NCBI GenBank assembly: GCA_028679775.1
Contig: JAJRAX010000232.1
Span: forward strand, 1-5,147
DNA length: 5,147 nucleotides
Origin: Methanothrix sp.
GTDB taxonomy: Archaea > Halobacteriota > Methanosarcinia > Methanotrichales > Methanotrichaceae
Direction of reading: 5' to 3'
Positions within the stretch are counted from its first letter, which is position 1. Each line of letters begins with the position of its first letter. The position numbers and the translations under genes are program-made. The notes beneath the pieces are model-generated. The model saw only the letters and a program-made list of their open reading frames with translations, was not told where the DNA came from and searched no databases. This document shows, one piece after another, positions 3,693 to 5,147 of the stretch.

Positions 3693-3707
3693 AGGGGATG
3701 ATCCCCT
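3693..3707 (-). terminator. Weak terminator candidate of the restriction-modification operon
   Basis: AGGGGAT (3693-3699) is inverted as ATCCCCT (3701-3707), giving a 6-bp stem with a 3-base loop. It lies 12 bases after the endonuclease stop. On the minus strand it is followed by TCTTTCCTCCTCC, pyrimidine-rich rather than a pure T-tract. Position fits; strength is doubtful. Confidence 0.4.
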
Positions 3708-3718
3708 ACACCTAAATA

Positions 3719-4555
3719 CTATACCTGGCTCAATTCCTTTATGAAGCTGGAGAGAACGGCATCCAGGTCCCGGAATATAGGATGCGCTTCAAAATGAGCC
3801 GCAATCTCTTCCGTGATTTGTTCACATGTCTTTGAATCAGGCAAGTTAATATTGGCAGCCCAGGGACGCCCTGGATGAACAACATCCCACGGAGATCGCT
3901 TGTTGGAACGTGTGTCGGCATCATCTCCATGCTTTCCCAAGCCATAGAGTATCTTTGTTTCATTATTCCAAATGGGTCGGAAGAGATGAATCATGTAGTC
4001 CTCGGCGGCGGTTTCCCATCCACTCTGAACCACCAGTGAACGGAACTCAAAATCATTGATATCAAGGGTGGTGGTCGTTTTGGAGATGTTTTTCCTATGA
4101 TCCTCCAGGCGGCGACATAGACGGTCCCCTTGCTCGGTTGGAGTGCGCGCATTGTTCACGGCAGGCGCTGCCTGCCCAACATAGATTGGGGTTTCGGTGC
4201 CCGAAAGCCTTGCATATAAGGGGAATGAACCCGTGTAATATATAGCGTAAATCCCCGACCCGTAGAAGCGAGTTATTTGGGACAGTGGGTGCCGTGGCTG
4301 CGCCACCAGGGCAAGAGAGATGAAGCGCCCAACGATTTTGGGATTCCCAGGATCAAAAACAGACACCGGTTGCCGGATCGGGTCAAGGCCACTGAGGAAC
4401 TTGGCAAGCTCGTCCATGACCTCTCGGATCTCGGTTTCAAGCGAGCGACGTGCGGCAGTGCTCAGATCGGGTTTGTTTGTCTCCGAGAATAACCGCTGAA
4501 GTGTTGTCTTGAGATCGGTGATGATCAATGCGGAGGGGTTTGCTTTCTTGCTCAT
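3719..4555 (-). CDS. Type II restriction endonuclease, GIY-YIG, Eco29kI family
   Basis: A 278-residue endonuclease. The GIY-YIG core is clear: GIYAIYY (101-107), YVGQA (125-129), RLEDH (149-153, Arg and His spaced as in Eco29kI), and E185 in AAEDYMIHLFRPIWN with N197 twelve residues later. The conserved family tail KRSPWDVVHPGRPWA follows. In Eco29kI such Tyr, Arg, His, Glu and Asn residues form the active site, and the enzyme cuts CCGCGG; the same target here is only inferred. The first ~90 residues (helical, with TDLKTTLQRLF and EIREVMDELAKFLSGL) precede the nuclease core and make the protein longer than Eco29kI. The start is the ATG at 4555, with GGAG nine bases upstream. The frame remains open to 4651, but that part overlaps the methyltransferase gene and looks accidental. 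It overlaps the methyltransferase stop by ATGA, so translation is coupled. All key residues are present. Confidence 0.92.
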   Translation of the reverse strand: MSKKANPSALIITDLKTTLQRLFSETNKPDLSTAARRSLETEIREVMDELAKFLSGLDPIRQPVSVFDPGNPKIVGRFISLALVAQPRHPLSQITRFYGSGIYAIYYTGSFPLYARLSGTETPIYVGQAAPAVNNARTPTEQGDRLCRRLEDHRKNISKTTTTLDINDFEFRSLVVQSGWETAAEDYMIHLFRPIWNNETKILYGLGKHGDDADTRSNKRSPWDVVHPGRPWAANINLPDSKTCEQITEEIAAHFEAHPIFRDLDAVLSSFIKELSQV

Positions 4556-5147
4556 GTAGTAGGCTCCAGGTATCGTGCGACGTGAGCGCCGATTATTTGA
4601 GCGAGGCTTACGGGAACTGCATTGCCGAGTTGGCGCATGGCTTCGGACCATGACCCATGGAAATGGTAATCATCCGGGAAAGTCTGTAGCCGGGCGCTTT
4701 CCCTTACAGTGAAATAACGCACGCTTCCATCCGGGTGGCACAACATGTTCTCGCCACCTGGAACACCATGAACGCCTGCTTTCAATGTCTTGGCGGGTTC
4801 ATCGAGTGGGCTGCCAGTATGGCCGGGGTATGCTCGGGCTCCTGGCTGGAAACGATGATTAATATACGCATCAGAAGCCTTGGGGTTTTTCTCGGGGTCG
4901 GGCAGGTCGTGGAAGGCATCTCGCACGGTTCTCCATGGCAGGGTATGTGTCTTTTCGAATAAACGCCTCCCATGTTCCATTATTCGCTGGGGGAGAATGC
5001 GGGCTTTCCGAGGAACCTTATGTCTTTCCCAGTAATCACCATGCAACTGATCCCATGCCAGGGCATCCAATGAGTGTGTTGGATCGGGGAAACTCCATCC
5101 TGTATATAAGTCATCACGAAAACCCACGAAAACGATTCGTTCGCGGC
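4552..5147 (-). CDS. C5-cytosine DNA methyltransferase, C-terminal part (5' end outside window)
   Basis: The last ~197 residues of a Dcm-type methyltransferase that would protect host DNA from the downstream endonuclease by methylating a cytosine in the shared site. The frame is open to the window edge. The first visible codons read RERIVFVGFRDDL, the motif VIII region (Q-x-R-x-R...VGFR). A target-recognition region follows (~res 20-110), then EPAKTLKAGVHG (~116-127), motif IX RESARLQTFPDDY (~148-160) and motif X RQLGNAVPVSLA (~171-182). Motifs I-VI, with the catalytic PC, lie beyond the window. The first in-window start-like codon (GTG at 5127) is internal, not the true start. The gene ends in an ATGA overlap with the endonuclease gene, so modification is translated before restriction. 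No controller (C) protein gene is visible. Nothing looks damaged. Confidence 0.93.
   Translation of the reverse strand, partial: RERIVFVGFRDDLYTGWSFPDPTHSLDALAWDQLHGDYWERHKVPRKARILPQRIMEHGRRLFEKTHTLPWRTVRDAFHDLPDPEKNPKASDAYINHRFQPGARAYPGHTGSPLDEPAKTLKAGVHGVPGGENMLCHPDGSVRYFTVRESARLQTFPDDYHFHGSWSEAMRQLGNAVPVSLAQIIGAHVARYLEPTT

Noticed and set aside
4556..4651. 32-codon N-terminal extension of the endonuclease
   Set aside because: It overlaps conserved methyltransferase motif X in another frame, is Arg/Ser-rich, and the ATG at 4555 has a proper ribosome site and ATGA coupling.
1..5147. CRISPR array, transposase, integrase or replication origin
   Set aside because: No regularly spaced repeats, recombinase motifs or iteron clusters were seen on either strand.

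Overview
This is a bacterial accessory region of about 5.1 kb. It holds selfish and defence genes separated by long gene-free stretches with relics of past recombination. Gene style (strong AGGAGG-type ribosome binding sites, HigBA- and BrnTA-type modules, tRNA genes with no encoded CCA) would suit a Gram-negative anaerobe such as a Desulfobacterota member. That guess rests on protein style alone and is weak.

Left part (1-1000): on the minus strand is an apparently intact toxin-antitoxin operon of the HigBA type, toxin first. The two genes overlap by 14 bases, and a perfect 22-bp palindrome that looks like the autoregulatory operator lies just upstream. Divergent from it on the plus strand is a broken BrnTA-type module. 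Only the last codons of the BrnT-like toxin survive, followed by a full-length CopG-family (BrnA-like) antitoxin whose expected ATG start reads ATA.

Middle left (1000-2090): no convincing protein gene. It holds the 3' part of a tRNA-Leu(UAA) gene (minus strand, from anticodon loop to discriminator base), which looks like an integration scar. Also present are a 16-bp-stem hairpin beside it, a diverged pair of ~56-bp repeats, short tandem repeats, and a textbook minus-strand intrinsic terminator (15-bp perfect stem plus T-tract) with no recognisable gene feeding it.

Middle (2090-2890): two tiny overlapping plus-strand genes (66 and 64 aa) of unknown function that look like diverged copies of each other, a probable HTH-gene fragment, and a convergent lone ArsR-type regulator with its own likely promoter and operator.

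Middle right (2890-3720): gene-poor, with two strong hairpins and a complete class II tRNA-like gene. That gene has a leucine-type body but an anticodon loop that reads UGC (alanine), and a defective acceptor end.

Right part (3719-5147): a type II restriction-modification operon on the minus strand. The methyltransferase comes first (C5-cytosine type, 5' end cut by the window edge) and overlaps by ATGA a GIY-YIG restriction endonuclease of the Eco29kI family. Together with the toxin-antitoxin modules this makes a small defence/addiction island. I see no integrase, transposase or CRISPR array. The most unusual elements are the Leu-bodied tRNA with a UGC anticodon, the tRNA-Leu fragment, and the antitoxin with a lost start codon.
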